64,000 nucleotides of DNA from CAYSCW01 sp964449165. Its GTDB lineage: Bacteria; Acidobacteriota; Aminicenantia; Aminicenantales; Aminicenantaceae. The notes under the pieces are model-generated. The model was not told the DNA's origin and ran no database searches. It saw only the letters and a list, made by a program, of their open reading frames with translations. Positions 24,318-34,163 of this stretch are shown piece after piece; the first letter of the stretch is position 1, and each line of letters opens with the position of its first letter. The position numbers and the translations under genes were made by a program. Where the stretch lies: the NCBI GenBank assembly GCA_964449165.1, contig CAYVAT010000001.1, positions 62,001 through 126,000 of the forward strand, given 5' to 3'.

Positions 24318-25607
24318 ATGGGAGAAAGAACGCCTTTCCCAAGAGTTTTTTGGGTAGCTAACAGCGTCGAAGTCTTGGAACGCTTTGCCTATTACGGCAT
24401 TTACATCGGCTTTGGCATATACATGCAGCAGCTTGGTTTTTCCGCCGGGCAGTTGGGGATCGTCCAGAGCATCTTCCTGTTTTTTTCATACGGAATTCCC
24501 GTGATATCCGGTACGTTTGCCGACCGGTTCGGGTTCAAGAAAGTGCTCATCGTCTCCTACCTGGCATATCTGCCTTCGATATTGCTTCTGATCGCCACAA
24601 AATCCTTTTCCGGAATTGCCTTGACCATGCTCAGCATCGGTCTGGCTGCTGGTATCTTCAAGCCGCTTATTGCGGGTACAGTCAGAGCCGTGACGGACAG
24701 AACAAACAAAACCCTCGGTTTCGGTATCTTCTACGCTATGGTCAACATTGGTGCATCTTTCGGGCCTATAATCATGGGCAAGCTGAGGGTCATTTCCTGG
24801 AATTATGCTTTTTTGGCTGGAGCGGTGTCCATAGGGTTGATGCTTTTGGTCACGATTTTCTTCTACAAAGAACCCGAAAGAGAAATCGAGGGAATCACAC
24901 TCGGCAAGAAATTCAAGGATATCGCCATCGCTTTTTCAGACTGGAAGTTTGCTGTGTTTATCGTGCTGTTGGGGTTGTTCTTCTGGCTTCCCTTTTGGGC
25001 ATTCTTTAATCTGTGTGCTCTCTATGTTGACAGAAATATAGATACGGCCCAGCTCTATCTTAATCTGAAAAGTGTTTTTGGCAGCGGCTTTGCCAACTTC
25101 TTATCCCATACTGACGAGGCAGGGGTGAGGCGTATACTGGGAGAAACTATCTCTCATACAGGCTATATCATCATGATTTTTCAGATCTTGGTTTCCCGCA
25201 TCGTCGAAAGGTTCAAAGCCATCCCCACCTTTCTCTCCGGCCTTTTTGTAGCAGCTGTCGGATTGGGGATTCTGGGATATGCAAAAGTCTCTGCTCCGGC
25301 CTTCATATTCCTCGGAATTTTCTTTTTTGCTTTCGGCGAGATGATCTCCTCCCCCAGAATTCAGGAGTACATCACCTGGATTGCCCCCAAGGAAAAAGCA
25401 GGCCTCTACATGGGGCTTAATTTCGTGGCCCTCTTGATCGGGGCAGCCCTGAGCGGTGTGACGTACACTTCCCTCTATGGGGCCTATCTCAAGATGAATC
25501 ATCCGGAATACATCTGGTATACAGCAGGAGGTCAGCTTATATTGGGAATATTCCTCATCTTGATATTCGTAAAATCGGCCGGTGAATTCAAAGAACGGGA
25601 GGAGTAG
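24318..25607 (+). CDS. MFS transporter of the POT/PTR peptide type
   Basis: A 429-residue membrane protein with about twelve helices. Near the N-terminus VEVLERFAYYG matches the ExxERFxYY motif that marks proton-coupled oligopeptide transporters, and GTFADRFGFKK is the MFS loop 2-3 signature. It probably imports di- or tripeptides with protons. The next gene is an aminopeptidase, which fits peptide use. A GAGGG site precedes the ATG. Confidence 0.82.
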   Translation: MGERTPFPRVFWVANSVEVLERFAYYGIYIGFGIYMQQLGFSAGQLGIVQSIFLFFSYGIPVISGTFADRFGFKKVLIVSYLAYLPSILLLIATKSFSGIALTMLSIGLAAGIFKPLIAGTVRAVTDRTNKTLGFGIFYAMVNIGASFGPIIMGKLRVISWNYAFLAGAVSIGLMLLVTIFFYKEPEREIEGITLGKKFKDIAIAFSDWKFAVFIVLLGLFFWLPFWAFFNLCALYVDRNIDTAQLYLNLKSVFGSGFANFLSHTDEAGVRRILGETISHTGYIIMIFQILVSRIVERFKAIPTFLSGLFVAAVGLGILGYAKVSAPAFIFLGIFFFAFGEMISSPRIQEYITWIAPKEKAGLYMGLNFVALLIGAALSGVTYTSLYGAYLKMNHPEYIWYTAGGQLILGIFLILIFVKSAGEFKEREE

Positions 25608-25668
25608 GGAGGCCTTTTTCTTCATTCAGCTTTTATTTTGAGAATATAAGTTAAAAGAGGAGGGTTTG

Positions 25669-26850
25669 ATGCTCATAAGAGAGAAGGTGGAGCAGGCGAT
25701 AAAAATTTTGGATGAATACGATATTGACTGCTGGGTGACATTTGTCAGAGAGAGCGGGATCGTCAGAGATCCTATGCTGGCTTATCTGGTGCAGGCCGAT
25801 GTAACCTGGCAATCGGCCTTTATTATCACCAGATCTGGAGAGACATACGCCATCGTGGGGCAGATGGACAGACAGACCATCGAGGACCTGGGAGTTTACA
25901 AGCACATCTTGAGTTATGTCAAGGGGATCAAGGAGAGCTTGATAAACACTTTTAAACAGATCAATCCTTCCACGATTGCCGTGAATTACTCCAAAGACAG
26001 CGAGATAAGCGATGGATTAACACATGGCATGTATCTAACTCTTTTCGACTTCCTTGCAGAAATCGGATTTGAAGAAAGGCTTGTCTCTGCTGAAAAGATT
26101 ACCTCAAGCCTCAAAGCAAGGAAAGCAGAGTATGAAATCGAGCGGATGAAGAAGGCCATCGCTCACACTCTAGATATCATTGCCTTGGCCAGATCATTCA
26201 TCCAGCCTGGGAGATCAGAGAAGGAAATCGCCTCGTTCATGATTCGGGAAGTGGAAAAGAAAAACCTGGAATTTGCTTGGGAGAAGTCTCATTGCCCTGC
26301 GGTTTTCACGGGTCCGGAAACAGCAGAAGCTCATTACAAGCCCACTGACCGAAAGGTGGAGAGAGGGCATGTCCTCAACATGGATTTCGGTGTCAAATAC
26401 CAGGATTACTGCGCGGATATGCAAAGGACGTTTTACATACTCGAAGAAGGACAGGAGCAGGCGCCCCCTGAGGTACAGAAGGGTTTTGAAACGATCGTGA
26501 CTTCCATCGAGCTGGCAAGAAAAGTCCTGAGACCCGGAGTCATAGGACGGGATGTGGATGCTGCTGCCCGGGAATACATCATTTCGCAGGGATACGAAGA
26601 ATTCCCCCACGGTCTCGGGCATCAGGTGGGCCGGTTCGCCCATGATGGGACAGCTCTCCTCGGGCCTCCCTGGGAAAAGTATGCCCGAAAGCCCTTTGAG
26701 CCAATAGAGGAGGGGATGGTCTTTACCATCGAGCCCAGGCTGAAGGTCCCAGGACGGGGCATTGTGACCATCGAAGAGATGGTTGTCGTGACAGAGCGAG
26801 GAGCCGAGTTCCTGGCTGAGCCTCAAAAAGAATTGATTCTGGTGAAATAA
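25669..26850 (+). CDS. M24-family metallopeptidase (Xaa-Pro aminopeptidase/dipeptidase type)
   Basis: A 393-residue pita-bread-fold peptidase. An N-terminal creatinase-like domain covers residues 1-130. The C-terminal catalytic domain carries the two-metal site: D239 (MDFGV), D250 (CADMQRT), a histidine in GLGHQVG, a glutamate in TIEPRL and one in TIEEM. It cuts Xaa-Pro or other dipeptides in the cytosol. ATG 25669 is preferred over the in-frame TTG three bases earlier because the GAGGAGGG site would be too close to the latter. It follows the peptide transporter by 61 bases. Confidence 0.9.
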   Translation: MLIREKVEQAIKILDEYDIDCWVTFVRESGIVRDPMLAYLVQADVTWQSAFIITRSGETYAIVGQMDRQTIEDLGVYKHILSYVKGIKESLINTFKQINPSTIAVNYSKDSEISDGLTHGMYLTLFDFLAEIGFEERLVSAEKITSSLKARKAEYEIERMKKAIAHTLDIIALARSFIQPGRSEKEIASFMIREVEKKNLEFAWEKSHCPAVFTGPETAEAHYKPTDRKVERGHVLNMDFGVKYQDYCADMQRTFYILEEGQEQAPPEVQKGFETIVTSIELARKVLRPGVIGRDVDAAAREYIISQGYEEFPHGLGHQVGRFAHDGTALLGPPWEKYARKPFEPIEEGMVFTIEPRLKVPGRGIVTIEEMVVVTERGAEFLAEPQKELILVK

Positions 26851-26857
26851 GCCTGTC

Positions 26858-26876
26858 CTGTAAAGACGGTTTACAG
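26858..26876. terminator. Hairpin between convergent genes
   Basis: CTGTAAA (26858-26864) and TTTACAG (26870-26876) form a perfect seven-base stem around GACGG, in the 27-base space between the M24 gene and the serine hydrolase gene. It could end transcription from both sides. Confidence 0.5.
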
Positions 26877-26877
26877 C

Positions 26878-28092
26878 TTACTTCTCGAGTATCGAAGCGG
26901 CCACCACATTGGCCACTCGGCTGCGTATGGAGACGATATTCCCTTTGTCTTCGGGATGCACACTGTTGGTCAAGAATATGACGATTGTCTCGGTGTCAGG
27001 GTCGATGATCAAAGACGTGCCCGTATATCCGGTGTGACCGAAGGCGTTCGGTCCGAACAGGTCGCCTTGATTGGTTGAATAGTCAGACTCCAGGTCCCAG
27101 CCCAGTCCGCGTCCGGCAAAGTCCGTTATGCTGTAAATTTCCGTCATCCTCTCCACGGCCAAAGGGCTCAGGATGCGCACTCCTTTGAATTCTCCCTTGT
27201 TGAGCATCATCTGGGCAAAGACAGCCAGATCATCTGCCGTCGAAAACAGACCTGCATTTCCCGAGACACCTCCCAACAATCTGGCCAAAGGATCGTGAAC
27301 GACTCCGACAAGCGGCTCTCCGTCGTACACCTGTGTCGGGACACATCGAGCAAGGAATCTTTCAGGCGGCACAAACATCGTGTGATCCATTTTCAGCGGT
27401 TTAAAAATATTTTCCCTGGCAAATTCCGCGATATTTTTTCCCGAGACTTTCTTTACAACATAAGAGAGAATGATGAAGCCCAGACAGCTGTAATGGAACT
27501 CTTCACCCGGAGCGCTCAGCTTATCCAATCGGGCGATGTGTTCAACCATGGATTCCAGAGCCACCGGATTCCCATATTTTTCTTCTACTTCCTTCACATC
27601 GGTATAAGGGGGGAGACCGGATGTATGAGTGAGAAGATGCCACAAGCGTGCCTGCTCCCCTTTTTTCCCTTCTTCATCAACATAGACCGAAAACAGAGGA
27701 ACAAAATCCGTTACTTTGTCCCACAACCGGATCTTTCCCCTTTCCACAAGGATCATCACCGATGTGGCGGTGGCGATCGGCTTGGTGATCGATGCCATAT
27801 CGAACATCATCGAGATACCCATCGGAGCCCATTCCGGAATCCATTGACTGTGTCCAAAAGCCTTGCGCCAGACTATCTTCCCTTTTCTCGCGACGAGTAT
27901 CACAGCTCCCGGAAAGTCTTTGCGCTCGATGGCTTCCCTGATGATTCCATCCACGCGGGAAAGCTGAGCTGTCGACATTCCCACGGATTCTGGTCTGGAG
28001 TGAGGCAGAAATTCTGTTTTAACTTTGCATACGCTGAGAAAGATAAAGGTAAGCGAAAAAAACATAAAGAATTTTTTCAGGCTCGGTTTCAT
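26878..28092 (-). CDS. Secreted serine hydrolase, beta-lactamase class C / esterase family
   Basis: A 404-residue protein with an N-terminal signal sequence (hydrophobic residues 9-21, then Cys22, possibly a lipoprotein). The penicillin-binding-protein fold shows SxxK as S101-I-T-K104, a YSC at the YxN position and HTG in place of KTG. HTG and the remaining sequence are usual for esterase or D-aminopeptidase-like members rather than true class C lactamases. The activity is probably on esters, amides or peptidoglycan fragments in the periplasm. It stands alone on its strand. Confidence 0.82.
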   Translation of the reverse strand: MKPSLKKFFMFFSLTFIFLSVCKVKTEFLPHSRPESVGMSTAQLSRVDGIIREAIERKDFPGAVILVARKGKIVWRKAFGHSQWIPEWAPMGISMMFDMASITKPIATATSVMILVERGKIRLWDKVTDFVPLFSVYVDEEGKKGEQARLWHLLTHTSGLPPYTDVKEVEEKYGNPVALESMVEHIARLDKLSAPGEEFHYSCLGFIILSYVVKKVSGKNIAEFARENIFKPLKMDHTMFVPPERFLARCVPTQVYDGEPLVGVVHDPLARLLGGVSGNAGLFSTADDLAVFAQMMLNKGEFKGVRILSPLAVERMTEIYSITDFAGRGLGWDLESDYSTNQGDLFGPNAFGHTGYTGTSLIIDPDTETIVIFLTNSVHPEDKGNIVSIRSRVANVVAASILEK

Positions 28093-28674
28093 TTGGACGC
28101 CTCGTATTAATCAATCAAAAAACATATAACAGAGAATCACCCACGGTGTCAAAACCTGAAAAATTTAAGACGGGCTTAAGATTTTCTGTTTAGAACATGA
28201 CCAGTATTTCGATGGGAGCAGGAACTGCTTTCAGCTATCAGGTACGGAAGGGTATTTTCGTATTAATAGCGATTGCGTTTAACTTCAATCCGTAAAAGCA
28301 AAAAATGAGGACTTCGAAGCTTAAAAGCCTAAAAAAATCCAAAAAATTGGAATTGATTCAATATTTTGGATTTATTACTCTCTGAATAAATATAAGAATA
28401 AATGTAAATGATTATTTATAAATAACTTAGACTGTCATTGTTATTGGCATGGATTTTGCATCTCTAAATTTAAATAATAAATTATACTTTATACAGTATT
28501 ATGCCCACAAAAAGAAAAAAAATTTATGTAAAGGGGGTGATAAAAAGAGAAAGGTAAGAAAACAAATTTCTTTAGTTCTCCATAACCTTTTTCTAAAAGG
28601 CGGGAGAGGGCATCCTGTGAAAGCAGGATAAGGTTGAAAAAACTAACAAGTCAAAAAGAATTAAGGAGGAGAAA
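28093..28674. other. AT-rich gap with leader hairpins before the TonB receptor gene
   Basis: No convincing gene lies in these 582 bases. The stretch 28300-28510 is very AT-rich and should hold the promoter, though no single -35/-10 pair stands out. Near the receptor gene two hairpins are visible: CCTTTT/AAAAGG (28586-28600) and ATCCTG/CAGGAT (28612-28629). An AGGGGGTGAT sequence (about 28531-28540) looks like a ribosome site without a start codon at a suitable distance. Confidence 0.4.
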
Positions 28675-31600
28675 TTGGCAAGAAAATCAATTAAAGTCCT
28701 GATGGTTGCTTTACTCACCATCGGACTTGCCTCTTTCTTAGGTGCTCAAGGAAAACTGACAGGCACAATTTCAGGTACAATCCTCGATAACGAGGGGAAC
28801 TCTCTTCCTGGCTGCACGGTTACTGTAACAGGGGTTGCCTTACAGGGTAAGATGACGTTTGTGACAACTGAAGCTGGAGCCTTCCGCTTCCCTGCTCTTC
28901 CTCCTGGCACAGGTTATACCCTAACCTTAGAGATGCCGGGCTTCAAGACTGTCCTCAGAAAAGGCTTAAACGTCAGTATCGGTAAAGACACAAATGTTGT
29001 GATCAACATGGAAGTGACCACGATAGAAGAAGAAGTGACAGTTATCGGAGTATCCCCTACAGTAGACGTCAAAACATCCAAAACAGCTGTTAACTACTCC
29101 AAGAATTATATCTATAACATTCCCATGGCCAGAGACCTTTATGATGTTCTCAATTCTATTCCTGGCTCTGTTTCCGAAGATGTGAGCTATCGGCGAACAT
29201 CCTACATTTCTGGAGGCACGGTTAGAGGCAATCAGTATTCAGTTGACGGAGTTAGCATCAACGATCCTGTGGTCATGTACCCCATGACCAACATCAACAT
29301 CGATGTTTATGAAGAAGTGGAGTTTGGATTAGGGGGCTATCCGGCAGAAGTGGGTATTGCCGACGGCGGATTCGTTAACATCGTCACAAAATCCGGAGGA
29401 AACGAGTTCCACGGCGGAGCCACAGTTGAATATTACAACAAAGACATGCAGAAAAGTCTTTTGAGCGCGGAAGACCTAGAGGCTGTAGGCCTGACAAAAC
29501 CTGCTGGCTGGAATACATGGCAAGACTTCGCCTTATCCGTAGGCGGCCCTATCATTAAAGACCGCCTGTGGTTTTTCACCAACGGCCGGTTTTTCAAATG
29601 GGAGCGGGATTTTAACCACATTATTTGGGATGACACTATAGCTGCTGGGACAAGGGTTTATACTCTGGATGCTGCTCCCCACGATGAATACGACATATTC
29701 GGCAAATTAACCTTCCAGCTCGCTTCCAACGTTCGCCTGATGACAACCTATAACTTAGCTATTATCGACGAGCAGTTCTACACCAACCGCATCGGATCTA
29801 ACCTGGATGTGACCTCTACTACAAGATGGGACCACGAAATGGGACATACCATAAGCTCCCAGCTCAACTGGGTATTAAGCCAGAACATGTTCGTCGATGC
29901 CCGCGTGGGATATATCAGACGCTTTTTCCCTATTCCCTACAGCGAATTCGCCATTTCAGATGCTCCCCAGCTCTACGACAGATACTATGGAATTTACAGG
30001 AATAACCCCCGCTTCGAGGAAACTTATCTTCGCCACAGGTTTAACCCTTCAGTTGCTATTACTTTATTCCAAGATGATCTTCTCGGTGCCAGCCATGAAA
30101 TAAAAATAGGGGCTGAATACGAATGGACAGATGGAAACTGGGATTGGTGGAGAGAAAATCCTTGGCTAATTTATACTTACGAAGGAGGTCCTTCCTATCC
30201 TACTTCTACAGAGCCTTATAGATACCGTCTCTACAATCGTATCTGTGGAGGAACGGAAGGCTCTACTGTCGAATCAGAGAGTATGAAACATTATGGCTTC
30301 TTCATCCAGGACAGCGTGACAATAAAGAGCCGCCTGACTTTGAACTTGGGAATACGGTTTGATACAAGCACAGGAAGATTCAACGACCAGCATCACAGCG
30401 CAACCCAAGATCCTTACGGCGTTCTTCCTTTACTGTTAGCTGCAGACCCAACAACAGTTTACGATGAGTGGGATATTCCAGGAGAAAATGTCCTGACATG
30501 GAGTCATCTCTCACCACGTCTTGGATTCTCCTTTGATGTTTTTGGAGACGGCAAGACTTCGATTAGGGGTTCCTGGTCAAGGTACAACGAATACCTGATG
30601 ATCCAGTACTTCTCCCTTGCCAACCCCATGTATCCAAATAGCGGTGGTTGGTACTGGTACGACGATAACAATAATTTCGTTATTGAACCTACGGATAGAT
30701 TCTCGATGCGTTACTTGCCGACTGACCCCCGTGTCTATACTCTAGAAGACGAGATTAACCTCGATGCAAACGCTCCTTACACGGATGAATTCACCTTCGG
30801 AATAGAAAGAGAAATGGCAAAAGACTTAAGCATTGGCCTCACCTTCACCTACAAGCGCAAAACAAACATCTTTGAAGATGTCAATGATTTCGGATTAGGA
30901 AAGGATTTAGCCTGGCAGGGTTACCGTCCGAACAGTCCTTACTGGACACAGTTTACCTTCAATGATCCTGGAGACGACGGTGAATTCGGAACAGCTGATG
31001 ACATCACATCCTCCTGTTATGCTCGTCTTGCCAACGCCCCTGATATCCACTATTTTCTGACAAACGTTGAGGGCGGCTATCGAAAATACTCGGCTCTTCA
31101 GCTCATCGTCAACAAGAGAATGTCCAACCGCTGGCAGCTTCTTGGGTCTATAACCTGGAGTAAATCCTGGGGCAACATCGGTGGTGATTACGGCAGTTCC
31201 TACGGCGCCAGTGGTACTTTTGACACTCCTAACTCCTTTATCTATGAAGGCGGAAGGCTTGACTATGACCGTCCCCTCAACATCAAGATCCAGAGCACTG
31301 TTATTCTCCCCTACGACTTCGTCCTCAGCACCTACTTCAACCACCTGAGCGGTTCGCCCTTTAGGAGAACCGTTACAGTCTATATTCCTGAGAATGACAT
31401 GTACTGGGATCCTGGCGAGGCAATTTCCGTTCCTACTGAACTCGGCGGAACCAGACGCAATGCACCTGTGACAACCCTTGACCTGAGGCTGGAAAAGAGA
31501 TTCCGCCTTGGCGAGATTGGGACTATAGGCGGCTACGTCGATATTATCAATGCCCTAGGCAGAAGCGGCTATAATATCACCTCTAACCCTGGCGGCTATG

Positions 31601-31713
31601 TTGATTACTCGGATCCTTCGAACCCGACTTTTGAAAGATTCGGAAATTACGGCGATATCACCGGCGCTTACGGAAACAGAGTGTTCAAGGTCAGCCTGCG
31701 CTTTACCTTCTAA
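28675..31713 (+). CDS. TonB-dependent outer-membrane receptor with carboxypeptidase-regulatory domain
   Basis: A 1012-residue protein beginning at TTG with AAGGAGGA five bases upstream. A signal peptide (to about residue 25, LGAQ) is followed by a carboxypeptidase-regulatory-like beta domain (about 28-112), a plug (about 125-240, with GGTVRGNQYSVDGVSINDP) and a large beta-barrel ending in LRFTF, as outer-membrane proteins do. The Oar-like architecture is abundant in Acidobacteriota and Aminicenantes. It imports or binds a large substrate, perhaps peptide or glycan, with TonB. No SusD-like partner is present. A strong terminator follows. Confidence 0.9.
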   Translation: MARKSIKVLMVALLTIGLASFLGAQGKLTGTISGTILDNEGNSLPGCTVTVTGVALQGKMTFVTTEAGAFRFPALPPGTGYTLTLEMPGFKTVLRKGLNVSIGKDTNVVINMEVTTIEEEVTVIGVSPTVDVKTSKTAVNYSKNYIYNIPMARDLYDVLNSIPGSVSEDVSYRRTSYISGGTVRGNQYSVDGVSINDPVVMYPMTNINIDVYEEVEFGLGGYPAEVGIADGGFVNIVTKSGGNEFHGGATVEYYNKDMQKSLLSAEDLEAVGLTKPAGWNTWQDFALSVGGPIIKDRLWFFTNGRFFKWERDFNHIIWDDTIAAGTRVYTLDAAPHDEYDIFGKLTFQLASNVRLMTTYNLAIIDEQFYTNRIGSNLDVTSTTRWDHEMGHTISSQLNWVLSQNMFVDARVGYIRRFFPIPYSEFAISDAPQLYDRYYGIYRNNPRFEETYLRHRFNPSVAITLFQDDLLGASHEIKIGAEYEWTDGNWDWWRENPWLIYTYEGGPSYPTSTEPYRYRLYNRICGGTEGSTVESESMKHYGFFIQDSVTIKSRLTLNLGIRFDTSTGRFNDQHHSATQDPYGVLPLLLAADPTTVYDEWDIPGENVLTWSHLSPRLGFSFDVFGDGKTSIRGSWSRYNEYLMIQYFSLANPMYPNSGGWYWYDDNNNFVIEPTDRFSMRYLPTDPRVYTLEDEINLDANAPYTDEFTFGIEREMAKDLSIGLTFTYKRKTNIFEDVNDFGLGKDLAWQGYRPNSPYWTQFTFNDPGDDGEFGTADDITSSCYARLANAPDIHYFLTNVEGGYRKYSALQLIVNKRMSNRWQLLGSITWSKSWGNIGGDYGSSYGASGTFDTPNSFIYEGGRLDYDRPLNIKIQSTVILPYDFVLSTYFNHLSGSPFRRTVTVYIPENDMYWDPGEAISVPTELGGTRRNAPVTTLDLRLEKRFRLGEIGTIGGYVDIINALGRSGYNITSNPGGYVDYSDPSNPTFERFGNYGDITGAYGNRVFKVSLRFTF

Positions 31714-31748
31714 GTAGAAACAAACACAAGCTCAAGCAGATAATCAAA

Positions 31749-31779
31749 GAGGGGAGGATTTCCTCCCCTCTTTTTTTTT
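31749..31779 (+). terminator. Rho-independent terminator of the TonB receptor gene
   Basis: GAGGGGAGGA (31749-31758) is the exact reverse complement of TCCTCCCCTC (31761-31770), followed by nine T residues. This is the clearest intrinsic terminator in the window. Confidence 0.9.
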
Positions 31780-31847
31780 AAAAAAGGGAAAAGATTCTTA
31801 CATCTTTTTCGCCTGAAGCTGAAATTCAGCCTCGCTGAAAAATTATT

Positions 31848-31876
31848 TTGAAATAGTTAAAATTTGGGATTAAAAT
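31848..31876 (+). promoter_or_regulatory. Promoter of the sulfatase-TPR gene
   Basis: TTGAAA (31848-31853), a 17-base spacer and TAAAAT (31871-31876) lie 43 bases before the ATG. Just upstream GCTGAA-A-TTCAGC (31818-31830) is a perfect small palindrome that might be an operator. Confidence 0.5.
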
Positions 31877-31919
31877 AATACAGAAATAGCGATATCAAAC
31901 CATCGAACCACCAATCGAA

Positions 31920-34064
31920 ATGAAAAAAAATTGTTTTTTTCCTTCTTGCTTTTTGTCTTATCTTTTTCTAAGTTTACTTTTACCTTTTTCTCCTCTGTAC
32001 TCTAGCCAAAATAAACAAGAAGATAAACTAAATTTTCTCCTCATTACGATTGATACCCTAAGACCAGATAGGTTGAGCTGTTACAGCAGCAGACACCTGA
32101 AAACACCGAACATTGACGATTTAGCCAGCAGAGGAACTTTATTCTTGAAAGCATTTGCCCACACTTCTACTACCTTGCCTTCCCATACAAATATTCTTTT
32201 AGGTACTATGCCTCTCTATCATGGAGTTCATGAAAATTCCAATTTTATCGTTAGAGAGCAATTTTTAACCTTAGCCGAGCATTTAAAGAATCATGGCTAT
32301 TCCGCAGCCGCTTTTGTGGGTGCCTATCCCCTTGATTCAAGATTTGGACTTGCTCAGGGCTTTGATGTCTACGATGATAATTATGATACCAGGCGCACCG
32401 AGCAGAGCGATATTGGAGAAAGAAAGGCGGAAGTTGTTGTGAAAGGTGCTCTGGAGTGGTTAAATGGCCAGAAATCTCCCTGGTTTTTGTGGATTCATTG
32501 TTGGGATCCTCACGATCCCTATGAACCTCCAGAGCCTTACAAGACTCAATACGAGAAACATCCTTATGACGGAGAAGTTGCTTACGTCGACTTTGTTTTG
32601 GGAAAGCTTCTCCTTCATCTGAAAAAAAATGATCTGTCTGAGCAGACTATGATTATTTTTACTGGAGATCATGGAGAGTCACTGGGGGAACACGATGAAA
32701 AGACTCATGGTTTTTTTGCTTACAATTCGACAATCTGGGTGCCTCTCATCATTTCTGTTCCTGGTATAAAAGCTGGGGAAGTTCATCAAAATGTCATGCA
32801 TGTGGATATATTCCCTACAGTTTGTGATGTTCTTAAAATCGAAAAGCCATCGTTTCTCCAAGGCATTTCACTTCTACCTGCCTTAAAAGGCAAGAAGCTT
32901 CCAAAGAGAAACATATATTTTGAGTCACTCTCTCCTTATTACAGCAAAGGTTGGGCGCCGTTGAGGGGCTATATTTATGGCAAGGAAAAGTTTATAGAAT
33001 CACCTATTCCTGAGCTCTATAACTTAGAGAAAGATTTTAATGAACTTGAAAATCTGGCTGAACGAGAAAAATTAGATAAGTACAGAAAAAAACTTAATCA
33101 AATTATCAAAAAACAATCCCTGAATGAAAATATTAAGGCAGAACAGAGGATAGATAAAGAATCTCTGGAAATATTGAAGAGCCTGGGATATGTCTCAAGC
33201 TCTCGTGTCCCAAAAAAAGAAAGTTATAGCCCTGATGAAGATGTAAAAGTCCTTCTTCCCTATCATTACAAATGCGCGAAGGCCATGGATGTTTATTACA
33301 AGGATCACAAATTTAGCGAGGGAATCGAGCTCCTGAGAGAGGTTATTACTGAGAGAAAAGACATTTCCACAGCCTATATAAACCTATCCGAACTTTATAG
33401 AGATCAGGGAAGGTTGACCGATGCTCTCGAGACTCTGAAGCTGGGGCTTGGATTCATTCCCCAAAATTATGAAATTCTATCCACATATGTTCAGTATCTA
33501 GTGGAAGCTGTTCAGTATGATGAGGCTATTGATGTTTTCGCCGCAAAGAGTTCACCTCAAATGGAGTATGATCCTGAAATATGGAATTATATAGGTCTTG
33601 CATATTGGCACAAAGGAAATTTCGAGATGGCTTTAAATGCTTTTGAGAAATCTATCTCGATAGATAATAAATATCCTATCGCCTTTAATAATCTTGGGGC
33701 CCTTCACTATTCCATCTTCCTGAAGACAAAAGATTTAGAAGCTTACAAAAAATCAGTGCAGAATTTTAAAAAGGCTATTGAGCTCGACCCTTATTATTCA
33801 ACCGCTTTTCAAGGATTAGGAGTTGCTTATGCCCAAGTCGGCGATTTTGAAGAGGCGATCAGCTGCTTGGAGAAAGCATTGGAATTAAGGCCTGATTTTG
33901 ATCAAGCTGTTTATGATTTAGGTATAGTCTATATGAAAAATGGCGAAACAATCAAAGCTTACGACTGTTTCATCAAAATAAAAGCAAGCCCGTATTATCA
34001 GCTTCTTTCACCTGGGGCGAGGGAAAAATTGGACGTTCTAATCCAAAGAACTAAGCCTAAATAA
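31920..34064 (+). CDS. Sulfatase-like (alkaline phosphatase superfamily) protein with TPR repeats
   Basis: A 714-residue secreted protein. A signal sequence (to about residue 28) leads to a sulfatase-fold domain (about 36-390): ITIDTLRPDRLSCY with metal ligand D45, and later FTGDHGESLGEH with the distal metal ligands. The nucleophile motif, CxPxR in true sulfatases, reads T85-L-P-S-H89, so formylglycine cannot form and a threonine may act as in phosphodiesterase-type members. Residues 450-705 contain TPR repeats, for example FNNLGALHY and GVAYAQVGDFEEAI. The function may be a periplasmic phospho- or sulfo-ester hydrolase on a scaffold. Codon use is AT-richer than in the left half of the window. 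No ribosome site is obvious. Confidence 0.85.
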   Translation: MKKNCFFPSCFLSYLFLSLLLPFSPLYSSQNKQEDKLNFLLITIDTLRPDRLSCYSSRHLKTPNIDDLASRGTLFLKAFAHTSTTLPSHTNILLGTMPLYHGVHENSNFIVREQFLTLAEHLKNHGYSAAAFVGAYPLDSRFGLAQGFDVYDDNYDTRRTEQSDIGERKAEVVVKGALEWLNGQKSPWFLWIHCWDPHDPYEPPEPYKTQYEKHPYDGEVAYVDFVLGKLLLHLKKNDLSEQTMIIFTGDHGESLGEHDEKTHGFFAYNSTIWVPLIISVPGIKAGEVHQNVMHVDIFPTVCDVLKIEKPSFLQGISLLPALKGKKLPKRNIYFESLSPYYSKGWAPLRGYIYGKEKFIESPIPELYNLEKDFNELENLAEREKLDKYRKKLNQIIKKQSLNENIKAEQRIDKESLEILKSLGYVSSSRVPKKESYSPDEDVKVLLPYHYKCAKAMDVYYKDHKFSEGIELLREVITERKDISTAYINLSELYRDQGRLTDALETLKLGLGFIPQNYEILSTYVQYLVEAVQYDEAIDVFAAKSSPQMEYDPEIWNYIGLAYWHKGNFEMALNAFEKSISIDNKYPIAFNNLGALHYSIFLKTKDLEAYKKSVQNFKKAIELDPYYSTAFQGLGVAYAQVGDFEEAISCLEKALELRPDFDQAVYDLGIVYMKNGETIKAYDCFIKIKASPYYQLLSPGAREKLDVLIQRTKPK

Positions 34065-34100
34065 TAGGGAAAAAAGGTTCTTACTTTACCCCTTTTGATG

Positions 34101-34129
34101 TTGCGAACTTAAGAAAGCTGAGGTATGAT
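34101..34129 (+). promoter_or_regulatory. Promoter of the GWxTD gene
   Basis: TTGCGA (34101-34106), a 17-base spacer and TATGAT (34124-34129), 35 bases before the ATG. Confidence 0.45.
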
Positions 34130-34163
34130 CAAAATTAAAGTAAAGATTTAAGCAGGAGGAAAA

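Noticed and set aside
31920..33100. True formylglycine sulfatase
   Set aside because: The CxPxR motif is replaced by TLPSH.
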